Assembly (NCBI RefSeq): GCF_027409185.1
Contig: NC_084462.1
Location: 25,271,577 to 25,335,576, forward strand
DNA length: 64,000 nucleotides
Direction of reading: 5' to 3'
Origin: Cynocephalus volans
Lineage: Eukaryota > Chordata > Mammalia > Dermoptera > Cynocephalidae
The notes under the pieces are model-generated. The model saw nothing but the letters and a program-made list of their open reading frames with translations, searched no databases and was not told the origin of the DNA. This document shows, in pieces, positions 21,201-32,959 of the stretch (the stretch's first letter is position 1; each line of letters starts with the position of its first letter). A program made the translations under genes and the position numbers.

Positions 21201-23540
21201 GATTGAGTTTTTTATTATAAATAAGGGGATGTTATTGAGGGGATACAAGGGAATCACTTGGAACTTAGTTTTGGGAAGCATGATCAGACTCAGAGGAATG
21301 TAGAAGGGCCTCTGTCTCTTCCTGAAATCGCTCTCCTCCCTTTTCCAAGCTCTTCATTTTTGGGGGGTCCTGCTTTCTTCTCTCTGCTAACCAGCTTCCT
21401 CTGTAAAGCTTAGTTTGTGCCACCCATTGCTTCAAACTGCATGTGTGCTTGGGGGACCACAATGGTGTTATTGGCCCTGACTCTGTGAGATCTCAGGGTT
21501 CCAGTGTTTCAGGTCATCTGGTTGTGTGTCAGTTGGCTCTCAGCCTCACACTCACCTTCTTTACTCTTATCTCTGCTGATGGGGCTAGAAGCCTGCAAAC
21601 TACATTTCCCAGATTCCTTTGCAAGCTGGCTTCTCATTAGGTTCTGCCAATGGGAAGCTCCAACCTGCAATTAGAAGGTCAAAAAGGAAAGGAAATGCCT
21701 TTCTTCTATCTCTGGCAGTGGCAGCATTGGGCAGCTGTAGATGGCTGCAGTCTCCAGCAGCTTTACCAACTGTGGCAGAGGCAGCAGGGGTGGCTGCTTC
21801 TCAGCAGCAATGGTGCTGTCTCCAGGAGGTCAGAGTAGAGTCAAGCCTTGTGGGCTTCATCCCAGAGGGGATAGGAGCTTTCTCTTCTCTGGGTAATACT
21901 CTCTTCCCCTTTTTATCTCTTTAGGCCTTCTGACATCTTTACACTAATTCTTTGCTTTAAATATCTCCCTGCTGGAAATACTTAGCGTGGTTTCTGTTTT
22001 CCTAAGTAGACTTTGACTAATATATCACTTGACTGCCTGAAGAGGCCAAACCTAAATTCCAAGTTTTTAAAAAATCTTTGAAAGCAAAAATTGGAGTGGG
22101 GCCTGTGACGTTTTAGTGTTATTAATACTTCTCATCATTTGTGCCTTGTTATTTTGCACCAAAGAGTAAACTTTAGATGTGAGCCTAGGTGCCCTAGATT
22201 TGGAAGTTTTGCTCTTCCTCCCTCACAGAGTCCAGGGCCTCCAGTAGAGTAGGTCACATGGAATCCTGAGAAGGGCTAGGGGCTTAACAGGGATGACTCT
22301 GGAGCATAAGATGGGACTGGCCCAAGGACAGGGGGAAGAGGAGGTTGACAAGGGAGCTGCATGTGCCAAAGAAGGAAGATGGGTAATGAGATCGGAGACG
22401 AGAAACATGAGAAGAGGCAACGGGAAGAAGGAGAGGAGGTTGAAAACATTAGGGTGCAGACAAATTACTGTAGCAAGAGATCCCAAATACAGACAGTTAA
22501 GTAAGACAGATGTGCATTACTCTCACAGAAATAGTGCAGAGCTGGTAAAGCAGCTCTGACACCCCCAGTGTGCAGCTTCCATCTCTAGGTTCAAGGCCAA
22601 GGTCCTGGTTACCACCATTTCCCAGCCTGCAGTAAGGGGGAAAGAGGAAGCGGACAGAAACAGCTTCCTTTTAAAGGACATGTCCCAGAAGATGCACACA
22701 TGACTTTTGCTGACACCCTTTGGGGCAGAACTGAGTCTCATGGCTACATCTGACTGCAAGAGAGGCTGGGAAATACAGCGTCTGGCTGGGTGGCCATGTT
22801 TCCTACTAAAATCCAATGAGAAAAGAAGAAGGGAAGGTCTGATAATGGGGGTCAAATAGAAGCCTTGGCCATACACATATTGACCATCAAGGAAGAAAAG
22901 AAAAAGAAGTAGAATGGATTCTTTACATGCCTAAATCTAGAATATTCTTTGTGTTCTTTTCTCTATTGTGCTATGTTAAGGACATGGGCGTGGGATGTGG
23001 AGGAGGGTGGGAAGGAAGGTGATCGAGTTGTAGTTTCATTGTCCTTGTCAGGCTGGGCTTATGTGGCCACGTGCACCAATGTCCATGCCAGGCCTCCTCA
23101 GAGCCCATAGAGCCCATCCGTTAGCTCCACACCGTGGGATCCCAGGACTCTACCCTATGCAGGGTCAAGAGATAGACACTTCTCCATGGGGACACAGCCA
23201 TGAGCCTTGCTGAAGGGTGGCTTTATGAATCCTTTCATGCTGCAGAAAAGCACTTAAAGCCATGCTAGGAGAGGAAGGGGCAGTTTGTGAGTCCAGTATG
23301 GGCAGTGTACGCACTTAATCTGTGCTCCAGAAGAGAAAATAGTCATTTTGGCCCCTGGGTGTGCATCACAACTTAGTCACTCCTAAGGAAGTTCACAGGT
23401 GGGTGTCAATAACATCCAGCCATCTGGTCACTTCCTGTTTTATCTGATTATTCTTGCTAGACAAGTGTTGTGTTAAAAATCATTGACTTACATTTGTGGC
23501 TTTCATTTCTGTGTTCTAGGCAGAGCTCCAGTTTCTAGGC
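21200..23540. other. Intergenic, possible unclassified old repeat
   Basis: The 21,590-21,990 stretch (AAACTACATTTCCCAGATTC; GGTTCTGCCAATGGGAAG) has the look of a dispersed repeat, but I cannot name it. I see no supported gene in the remainder; predicted frames are short. Confidence 0.4.
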
Positions 23541-23559
23541 TCTGGACAAGCCTCTGGAA

Positions 23560-24640
23560 TCTACCATGTAGCTCTAGCGAGAATGTGGAGAAACATCTAG
23601 GTTTTGAGGGCAATATGGGAAAATTCCTTAAAACTAAAAAAAGAATAGTTTGCCCCTTTGCCAAAAGATATATACAGGAAAGTGCGTTACTTTCTTGTTT
23701 TTATTAACACAACAGAGAAACTACCCAACTGTCCACCAAGTTGGGCCATTTAAATAAGCCGTGCTATGTCTACATTACGGAATGCTCTGCAGCTGTTAAC
23801 AGTAACCTGCAGAGGTGTCCACAGCAAATCATCAAATGAAAAAACAAAACCCAAAAACCAACTGCAGAAGAGCGGAGGCTTTTATCCCGGCTCCTCTATG
23901 CACTTTGGATGATCCCTCTTGACTCCTCTTTATACTGTAATCAAAAGAGACATTGAAAGCAGGGACTCGAACAGCTGCTTGTATACCCGTGTTCATAGCA
24001 GTGAGATTCACAAGAGCTAACACATGGAAGCAACTTGTGTCCATCAGCTTATGAGTGAATAAACAAAATGTGGTATATCCATACAATGCAATATTATTCA
24101 GCCTTAAAAAGGAATGAAATTCTGATGACACGTGCTACAGCATGGATGAACCTTGAAAACATTATGCTGAGTGAAATAAGCCGGACACAAAAGGATGATT
24201 GTCTGATTCCACTTGCATGAGATGGAATTCATAGAGATAGAAGGTAGATTAGAGGTTATGAGGGGCTGGGTAGGTGGGTGGGTGGGATGGGAGTTAATGT
24301 TGAATGGGTACAGAGTTTCTAGTTGGAATGATGAAAAAGTTCTGGAAATGGGTAGTGGTTATGTTGGGAACGTACATAATGCCACTGAATTGTACACTTA
24401 AAAAATGCCTGTAACACATAGTTAAGTGAAAATAGCAAAGCAGAGAGTTGGGTATTATCCTATTTTTAGGGGGAAAAATCTATTCACAAGATAAAAATAT
24501 GGAGATAAACCAAAATAGCAGCAGTGACTCATACTGAGTGATGAGTTTGTAGGTGATTTAAATTTTCTTCTTTATAGCTTTTTCCAATTTTTTTTTGGCA
24601 ATGAGAATGCATTTTTTTAGTAATAAAAAAACCCACAACT
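23560..24640 (+). mobile_element. Old L1M 3' end split by a second L1 fragment
   Basis: 23,560-23,870 and 24,418-24,640 resemble one L1M ORF2/3' UTR (GCTCTGCAGCTGTTAACAGT; CTTTATAGCTTTTTCCAATT). Between them, 23,920-24,416 is another L1M 3' end (TGGTATATCCATACAATGCA; TGAATTGTACACTTAAAAAA). Both are sense and broken. Confidence 0.6.
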
Positions 24641-24749
24641 ATATCCGTCTTTTTTCCTAGAGAGGGTAAGGATTATTTTATAAGAGCTGTTAACACAATC
24701 TGGCTGTTCATCTGAATTTTTTATTGTATTCCTTATTGATAAATAAAAC

Positions 24750-25095
24750 AGTAAATGTAAGTATTTCTCTGAATTCTATGAGTTGTCCTAGCAAATTAAT
24801 CAAACCTGATGGGGGGTTGTCATGGGAATCCATGATTCATAGCTGGTTGGTCAGAAGTACAGGTGACAACCTACTACTTGCATCTGAAGTGGGGGGCAGT
24901 CTTGTGGGATTGAGTCCTCAACCTGTGGGATCTAACTCTAACTCCAGGGTAGTGTCAAAATTGAATTGAATTACAGGATACCTGGTTGGTTGGTGTCTGC
25001 TGGAGAATTGCTTGGTGTGTGAATACCCTCCCCCTGCAACACGACACACACACATCTGGTGTGCTGTGTTGAGTTTGAGAGCAGGAAAAACTGTT
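24750..25095 (+). mobile_element. MLT2-type ERVL LTR
   Basis: AGCTGGTTGGTCAGAAGTAC, CATCTGAAGTGGGGGGCAGT, CTCAACCTGTGGGATCTAAC and GAGAATTGCTTGGTGTGTG occur in the order found in MLT2 LTRs. The 5' end is eroded. Confidence 0.75.
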
Positions 25096-28000
25096 TTCTT
25101 CCTACTTCTTACAAACTTGAGAGGAGCTTGTGAGGTTTAGAGATTGACCAGCAGGCTGCAGTGGAAGGTGTTTGAGAGGGACGGAGCCTGGGTTGATCAG
25201 TCTTGTGTTTTACAAAAATGGATTTGGTGGAGTGTGGAGGGAGAAGGGGTGGAAGCAGGAGGCAACTAAGTCAGAAACTGCTAATGCCAGACGCCTAGAA
25301 CCAGGGGACCAGGGTTGGCCCAGATGGGGCCAATTTGACCAGACACTGTCTAAAGCCATGTGTGAAGCCTGCCTTCCACTCTTCTGGGGTCCATAGGGTT
25401 TTTGGAACTCACCCTATGGGTGGAGACCTTTGTTTACTGGTCTTTTGCTATGCTGGTGGTCTGATAACTGAGTCCTCTCTGGCGGCGATCCCTGGATTTA
25501 CATTCCTCCGTCTCTGGGAGCTCTCGGTGTCAAGCCAGGTCAGCAAAGAAACCAAGTCTAGCGCAAACCACCAAGTCACCTGGGAAGACAAGAGCCTCCA
25601 TCTAGTGAGTGCTCAGTAAATGCTAGTTCTTTTTGTTCTAGCCCACCTGTCGGCTGGTGTCATCCATCCTTTCAGATCTAGAAATGACAGGCTAACCCTG
25701 CCCCACTTCCAGGCATTGTGGGAAGTCTGCACAACCCCAGCAGGGTGCTCAGGGGCTCACCTGCTCGTGGTCACCTCTGAGTCTGAACCCCAAGCATGGT
25801 GGATTCTAAATAGTAAGATGTATGCCGTGGTTACCATTCATATGTCTGTAACTCTAAAGGGAATAAGGCGTGTGCTAGCAAGGCCTTGCACGGTGGTCTT
25901 AGCATATGTGGACATGTGTGATTTTGATTTATATTTGGGTGTCTGTGAGGCAAGAGATTCCCAGAGTTTGCTTGTTTTTGTTGTTGTTTTACCTCGAAAG
26001 GGACCCTGACAGGTCCCAATTAGTAGGTTTAACTGAAAGATATAGGGATGTCCTCCAACAACTCCTTTTCAAATTCCAACACAACAAATCAACTCCTAAA
26101 GTTCTCTAGTTTGTCCCAGGCCTTCACCTGTTTTTTGACTTTTCAGTCTTACCCCTGTCCCACAAGTGTTAGAGTCCAGATTAAGGGCACATGTACTTCT
26201 GGGACTCATTAACCATAGATTGTCTCACAGGCTGGGCAGCTGTTCATGTGACAGGGGACCCATTTGAGCCTCAATTTCCATCCAAAACAAAACCCAGCCA
26301 GGTGCAGCTGCACATTAAGGAAACCCTAGTCCCACATCCCGCATGACATTGCACTGGACCAAAATCTCACCACTGGAGACGATATTGCCTCAGATGACAC
26401 CTCTCCAACCCAAGACCTAAATGTTGGAGATGACTTTGCCCCTTGTCCTGTATATGCCTTCACCCTTTACACTGACCCTCCACCCCAGTGACGCCTGTGG
26501 ACACAGGGCACTTTTGCTTTTCTTTCTTAACTCATTGCTTAGCCCACGATCTTGGCATACCTCTTGCTTCTGCTCAGATGTACATCCCTGCACATCCTTA
26601 CCTAAAGGAAACTTCGGCCAGGTCAGCTTAAGCTGATCTAGAAGCCATGGTTCAACAGGCACAGGTGTTTCATAACCTTACCCAGCTTTATAGCATTCCA
26701 CTCTGCTTAGGTCAAGGAGATCTGTTCACTTGGCTCGACCCTACACAGGGAGTGGATGGTGGAACGTGGAACTTCAGGTCATAGTGGGTGCCTTCGCCAT
26801 TGTCTGTCTGTTCAGTTATGCTCATCAAATTGGTGCCTGACCTGGATTTGTCCAGTAGCCTTTAATGTCTTCACTATCCAAACAGTACCTGTTTGAATAT
26901 GCACAAAGTCTAAAGCCCAGGCATCTCGGGATCAATTGTAACTGAATGACACAGCGACAGATGTACCCAGGCACTGGAAGTAGAACACCACACCCAAAAG
27001 GCCCTAGCCAGTGGCTAGAGATAAAAACCTAGAGACATTTCTCTGGCCTAGCAGGGTTCCCCGCTTTGCTGCCACTTCCTTTGAAAGGACTGTTCAGGCA
27101 TTTGTCTGCAAACTGAAAGTGACCCACACCCTATTCCCTTATGTACATTGCTGGTTGCCATGTGTGCCGTCTCTCTGCCTGACTTTATTCTGGCTTCTTG
27201 TGACCCAGGGATGAGGACTGCCCTCCTGAGTCATCGCGCAGATCTGTAAGTAATACTTATTTGAACTTGTTTCCTATTGTGGTGGTGTAATGAATTTGTG
27301 CCATCCGTGGGAAGAATCATGGGCTGCCCCAGGCCAGGTTTTCTCTGGGACACCAGGGAGAACACAAGGTCAGGCTCCCAGCACCAGAGCGATGCTCAGG
27401 CAGGCACATACTGGACATGGGTTGGACAAGAGCCACAAGGACCTCCGCCAGTATAAACAAGTTTCCTAAGTTTCCTGTGTGAGGAAACCCCTGGTCCCAG
27501 GTTGAACAACAGCCATCCACCAGGTAAAGAAGTATTCCACGGAAGGCACACTGTCAACAGTCACAGCCTGCTCCCTGTTGTTGCCCATTAGGGCAGGGCT
27601 GCCAGCCGTCTGATACTGGAACCTGCATCTAGCTGGTGGCTGTCAGAGCAGGGTCTCTTTCTGTGATCTCGCTCCTCTGCCCACACAATAGCTGGAGACT
27701 GCTGCTCCTTGTGACTTGGTGTGAGGCTCGTGATAGAGGCAGAGTGCTCCAGTTCTCCTGCTCTATCCTCTGTCTCAGGCAGGCTCTTTGCACCAGGACC
27801 TTGGGGGTCCTGCCCTTCCTAGCGGCAGCCAGACTCTTCCTTATGTCTTTTGGGGGGCCTTTGGCAGAACGGAGTTTCTCACCCCTCCTCCAATGCCGCT
27901 GACCTCTTTGTAGCAGTGCAGAATTCTGAGCCCAGGCAGCTTTGCTCCCCTTCCTGAGGACACATGGCTTTTGCTCGTACTTCTTCAGCAGAAGTTTGGC

Positions 28001-29200
28001 CAGCAGTGGTGGCAGGAGGGTAGACTGCTGTTCCTTGTCCACTGGTGCAAAGCTTGTGGTTTGGGCAGGGAGAATTTCCTGCCTCTCCTAAGGGAACAGA
28101 AAGATTTTGTTTCAACCTCTCCCTCATAGTTCACTTTTGTCTGGGATAGGGGAGGGAAGGGTTCCTACCTCTTTCCCAGCACTAGACAACTTTTATTTCT
28201 ACCCTTCTTCCAGAACAAGTGCATCTCTGCCTGCATGCTGGGGATAGGAAGGTTTCCTGGGCCTCCCGCAGAGGTTTAAGGCTTTGGCTTCCTGTGAGAC
28301 AAGATTCTGGAAAGTGGGAGGGGTTTCATGCCTGTGAACCACAGAGGGGGCCTCTTTCTCATTTCCTGCCCTGCCTCCAAACCTTCTTAGGAGCCCTGCA
28401 AGGTGGAATGTGGAAAAGAGTTTGCGAGTGAGCCTGGGCTCTGCTGGAGTCTGATGCATCCAGGGATTCTACACTATCACGCTAGTCCACACCTGGCCTT
28501 TAAGAATCCATTACAATGGTGTCTGTTTTCCTCTTACCTGCTTTTGTGGTGGCCACCTCTTCCTCCTGTGCTGACAAAGGTGAGGAACTTTTCATATGCC
28601 CTGTCTCTCTTGGAGGGCCTTGTCACCCTTTGGAATTCAATTCACCTGGTAGCCTTGAGACCCAGCTTTCTGATGGGCTCAAGGAAAGCCAAAATTTGTA
28701 GATTATCCAGGCTTTTCCTCTTGTTAGTGTGGGAGTGACATTCTCTCGTGGCTTTCTAAGTGAAAGAAGAAATTCAATCATTTTTAACAACTCCTAATAC
28801 TGTTTTGATGCCATTAGTTGTTTTTTCCTTCTTTCCTCTGTGTAATTCGGATGCTTTGACATCTCAGTTCTAGTTTTTAATTTGGCCCCAAATAGCACAA
28901 ATTCTCATGGACTGCATTTATGTTTTAGAATCCTAAAGTCAATGAGATGAGACTAGACCCAACATCAAGAACTTGAAATAAGGAAACTCATGGGGAAGGA
29001 TTATGTAAAATGAATTTACATCAGGTCGTTTGGATAAAGCATGACATTAGAGAAGGACATATGCAACTGGCTGTGTTTTCAGCTTTACAAAAACTTGAAC
29101 AGGAATAGGAAGATACTTTGATATGTTTATTTCAGTTTTGGGTAACAAATACCTATGTATATAGAAGAACTTATTAAAATGTAGATTGTTTATAAAATAC
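25096..29200. other. Long intergenic stretch without a supported gene
   Basis: Mixed-composition DNA. The 27,629-28,042 minus-strand frame (137 codons, Lys/Arg/Gln-rich) and the 25,620-26,009 plus frame (129 codons) have no recognisable domain, no Kozak or splice support and no neighbours arguing for them. 26,000-27,300 may include diverged retroviral material, but I could not establish this. Confidence 0.4.
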
Positions 29201-29239
29201 CTTAATAGGAGGTTTTACTAACAGATTAGACATAGCTGA

Positions 29240-30130
29240 AGAGGGAATCTGTAGACTGAGAGAACAGAGGAAATTCACTGGGATGCTTCATAGCAGGTAA
29301 GGTGCAGAAAACATGGAAGAGCAGTTAAAAGGCACAGGGAATAGAGAGGGCAGGTTGAACATTTATTTAATCACAGTTCCAGGAGAGGAGAGAAATAATG
29401 GGGCAGAGGAAATATGGAAGAGATAATGACTGAGAATTTCCAAAACTACTGAGATATTATTGGTCTCAAGAAAACAAGGAATCCCGAGCAGGATAAATCA
29501 ATAGAAATCCACACCCAGAGACATCATGTTGAAATTGCAGAATACTAAAGAAGCAGAAGGTCGTGAAGCAGCAAGGGAGAAAAAAGAGAGGTTAAAGGCC
29601 TGACAGATTAATCTCAGACTTCTGTACGGCAAGAAGGAAGCCAGAAGACAAAGGAATATCATTCATGTGCTGAAAAAAACATAACTACCAACATAGAATT
29701 CTATGCCCAGTTAAAATGCTTTTAAGAATGAGAGGGAAATAAAGACTTGTTGGGATAAGCAAAAACATAACATTCATCATCAGAGCTGCTCTTCACTAAG
29801 GGGAATTCTGCAGGATGCCCCTTAGCGGGAAAGTGTGAGCCTAAAGGGAAGGTCTGAGTTGCAAAAAAGTATTCAATATGTGGGTAAATCTAAACGTTGG
29901 CTGTAAAAAATTCTTGTGGGCTCAGATTAAAATGTACAACAGCTTATAATATGTGTGTGTGTTTTTTATTGTTTTGGAGGAAGATAGGTGCTGCTAAAAA
30001 GTTTGGCTTTGATAAGTGTGCATGCTGCAATTTCTAGGGTAACCACTAGATGATGGAAACAGTGTACTTATCTTTCTAATTAGTACCAGGGCAAAAATAT
30101 AAATAAATAGAATGATAAAAATGCTGACAG
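29240..30130 (+). mobile_element. Probable old L1 3' region, sense
   Basis: AAGAAGGAAGCCAGAAGACA, AGAATTCTATGCCCAGTTAA and GAAATAAAGACTTGTTGGGA resemble old L1 3' sequence. It is diverged, with no intact frame. Confidence 0.45.
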
Positions 30131-30188
30131 GCCAATCTCAAAGGGATCTACGCAGTACCCACAACGGCCCCCCTCACCTCTCCCCCAT

Positions 30189-31220
30189 TTGCACAAGGCT
30201 GGTGCTGGGGATGTGCCTGGAGGTGGTTTATCTGCCCCCAGCCTGAGCACCCTCTCATGCCCCTCAGGCTGGGCAGCATCCTGGTGGTCGATGTGGAGCT
30301 CTCCAGGCCTCCTCTCAGCCTTGCCAGTATGGCTGAGGGCCCTTGATTATTCAGGGGGATGGAGAACAAAAAGAGGCTTCCTCGTGACCCCTTGGCATTT
30401 CCCCTCGGATCAAACTCGCTCCACTGACTCCTCGCTGCCCCGCTCCCCGCTTTCCTGTCTCCCAACCCTTTCTCTCCTTTTTGTCTGTGTTCTCCCAGCC
30501 CTGCTCCATCAAGGCGAGCAACGAAAGCAGGATGGAGCTACTGAAGTGACCCGGGCTGCCCCTCCCCATTATCTACCTCAGAGAGCGCCTTCCTGCCCTC
30601 CTGCCTGGAGGCGAAGCTCGCAGGCTCTGTTCACACTGTTTGTGGCATGGTGGGATCCCCAAACCGCCTTCCTAGGCCGGGTTACCAGCTTCCCACCTGG
30701 GTGCAGCGGGGAGGGCGCGGGGGAAGTGAGGATCCTGGGGGTTGGTTCTCCCCAACTCCAATGTCTGCTCGTTCCACCCGCCACCCCTCCTCCCAGCAAA
30801 TGCAGTGCCTGCGGTCCAACTCCAGAGTCTCTCCGCTTCCAAATCTACTGTCACCTTACCGCCCCCCTCCCGACCCCCCTTCCCGCATCTGCTGCTGCAC
30901 AGGCGCCCCTGGTTACGAGGATTTCTACCTCCCGCTGGCTGAGTGGACTGGCTCTGCAGTGTCACCAGTGGTGCTATCCACTACGTCCAGTGTGCTCGCA
31001 GAAGCGGGCACTGGTGCCGGTGAGGCCCGGCCCAGCCAGGAAGCCCCGCCCACTCTGCCCATCAGATGGCCACGCCCAACTATGGAAGCCACGCCCAGGC
31101 GTTCACGGCTCACTCCCTCGGGACCCCGCCCGCCAGCGGCCAATCCACAGAACCCGAAGCATCTTGCCATCAAGTCGGGTTTTTACAGACAATCATCAAA
31201 GACGATTTCATGATGACTAA
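30189..31220 (+). CDS. Hypothetical 343-codon open frame in GC-rich block
   Basis: An ATG-to-stop frame with a Pro/Ser/Arg/Thr-rich translation. I recognise no domain, signal peptide or transmembrane segment. A competing plus frame (30,647-31,213) and a minus frame overlap it, as expected where GC content suppresses stop codons. It runs through a cluster of GC boxes, which fits regulatory DNA better than coding DNA. It is most likely a chance frame, listed because it is the longest complete single-frame ORF in the window outside the mucin region. Confidence 0.12.
   Translation: MHKAGAGDVPGGGLSAPSLSTLSCPSGWAASWWSMWSSPGLLSALPVWLRALDYSGGWRTKRGFLVTPWHFPSDQTRSTDSSLPRSPLSCLPTLSLLFVCVLPALLHQGEQRKQDGATEVTRAAPPHYLPQRAPSCPPAWRRSSQALFTLFVAWWDPQTAFLGRVTSFPPGCSGEGAGEVRILGVGSPQLQCLLVPPATPPPSKCSACGPTPESLRFQIYCHLTAPLPTPLPASAAAQAPLVTRISTSRWLSGLALQCHQWCYPLRPVCSQKRALVPVRPGPARKPRPLCPSDGHAQLWKPRPGVHGSLPRDPARQRPIHRTRSILPSSRVFTDNHQRRFHDD
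31035..31150 (+). promoter_or_regulatory. GC-box/CCACGCCC/CCAAT cluster
   Basis: Within about 100 bp lie CCCCGCCC (about 31,044 and 31,125), two CCACGCCC boxes (about 31,070 and 31,090) and a CCAAT box in GCGGCCAATCC (about 31,139). These are Sp1, KLF and NF-Y type sites. No other repeat-free GC island occurs between the ACHE and MUC3A regions. Confidence 0.4.
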
Positions 31221-31355
31221 ATTCAGAACAGGATTGCACCTAGTAATTGTTGTCCAATCTTCAGCGTTATTTAAAATTTTCTTTTAAATGATGCTTTGGT
31301 TTAGAACATTGTCCCATGCTCTACCTGCATTTTAAGGAGCCTGGTTTTTTTGTTT

Positions 31356-31388
<33 letters not shown>

Positions 31389-31636
31389 TGCCTGGAATTG
31401 CCAATGGAAACACCTGCAGTCCCAAGACCTCAGGCAGGATTTCATTTGCTTGAAATTAAATCAGCAAATTTAGGGTCTAAAGAAGTAGGTTATTAAAACC
31501 TACTTGGAAATCATAGAACATGGGGTTTTTAGAACTGTTTCCCTGGAGTCTAGGCTTTCAGCATTGGTGAAACAATCATTTTGAGTTGCCGATCAATATG
31601 CTATTCGTTCTAGCACAAAATGGAGGAGTTTGCTCT
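31221..31636. other. Intergenic with poly-T
   Basis: It includes about 27 T residues (31,360-31,387) without a recognisable SINE body. Otherwise nothing seen. Confidence 0.5.
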
Positions 31637-31820
31637 TGATATGGGTCAAATGTGTCCCCCAAAAGTTCATATATTTGAAACTTGATTTCCATTGTTACAG
31701 TGTTAAGAGTGTGGGAAATCCAGTTACGGTATTTGAAAGGTGGGGCATTTGAGAGGTGATTGGATCATGAGGACTGTTCCCTTATGAATGCATTAATCCA
31801 TTCATGAAGTAATGAGTAAG

Positions 31821-32193
31821 TGTAGTGGATTGAATTATGTCCCCCCCCAAACTCCCTGAAGCTTGAGTTGTGTCCCCCAAGTTTTATGTATTAGGAACTT
31901 AGCCCTCACTGTGACTGTTAAGAGGGTAGGAAATCCTATTATGGTAATTGTAAGGTGAGGCCTTGAAGAGATGATTGGATTGTAGGACTGTGCAGTAGTG
32001 AGTCGATTCAAAATAGGTCAGGACGGTGGTTCTGAGGGCTTTAAAAGAAGAGGAGAGAGTGGGCCAGCCCGTGGCTCACTTGGGAGAGTGTGGTGCTGAT
32101 AACACCAAAGCCACGGGTTTGGATCCCATATAGGGATGGCCGGTTAGCTCACTGGGTGAGCCAAGACAAGGATTAAGATCCCCTTACCAGTCA

Positions 32194-32227
<34 letters not shown>

Positions 32228-32420
32228 AAGAGGAGAGTCTGTCTCTTTACTCTCTCTGCTTCCACTGTCTTGCAGTGTGAGACCCCTGGGTCACTGTTGC
32301 CACCACCAGATGGACTTTGGACTTCTCAGCCTCAGTAATTGTAAGCAATAAATTTTGTTTTCTTCATAAATTACCCAGTTTGAGGTATTTTGTTATAAGC
32401 AACCTAAATGGACTAATACA
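31821..32420 (+). mobile_element. MaLR LTR (inner), itself carrying a SINE
   Basis: TGTAGTGGATTG...GGACTAATACA, with AATAAA near 32,349. It interrupts the outer LTR and is interrupted by the SINE at 32,062. Confidence 0.8.
32062..32227 (+). mobile_element. tRNA-Ile-like SINE dimer
   Basis: GGCCAGCCCGTGGCTCACTT ... ATGGCCGGTTAGCTCACTGG ... TTACCAGTCATC plus about 28 A. AAGAAGAGGAGAG is duplicated at both ends. Confidence 0.85.
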
Positions 32421-32959
32421 ATAAAGTTGGCTTTCTTGCTCAGGCTGTTCTCTCACCATGTGACACACTGTGTCACTGAAAAGAGTCACCACCAAGAAGA
32501 AGACCCTCACCAGATGTGTTCCCTGGACCTTGGACTTCCCAGGCTCTAAACTATAAGATATAAATTTTGTTTCCTTACAAGTCACCCAGTTTCAGGTATT
32601 CTCTTTTAAGGAACAGAAATGGACTAATACAGCTCTTAATTCGCTTGTCCTTAGCCATGTAATCCCTCTTACAGGGAACACCTGCTGCCAAGTGTGTTGG
32701 TCCAGACAACCTGGGCTCCAAAATTTTTAATTTGGTTGTAGGCTGTTACTATAACATGCCTAGAGGTTCTTGTAAACTTCAAGGGTTGTTTACCAGAGAA
32801 CCACGGAAGGCTTTTAGGGGTGTGTATGACATGCTGTCATGCAGCCCTGGCCAATAGACCCTTCCCGGGTAATGGAAATGTCCAGTATCTGATGATCCAA
32901 TGTGGCAGCCACTAGCCATATGAAGCACTGAGCACTTGAAATGTGGCCAGTGCAATTGA

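Larger units (their letters stand above)
31637..32631 (+). mobile_element. MaLR LTR (outer), split by another MaLR LTR
   Basis: The two halves, 31,637-31,820 and 32,421-32,631, are one LTR (GTGTCCCCCAAAAGTTCATA; CCTCACCAGATGTGTTCCCT). A perfect GCTCT duplication lies at 31,632-31,636 and 32,632-32,636. About 100 bp of the middle, relative to the related LTR at 36,345, is missing at the inner insertion. Confidence 0.85.

Noticed and set aside
27629..28042. 137-codon minus-strand frame, basic translation
   Set aside because: No domain, no start or splice support, and overlapping plus-strand frames of similar length. Consistent with chance.
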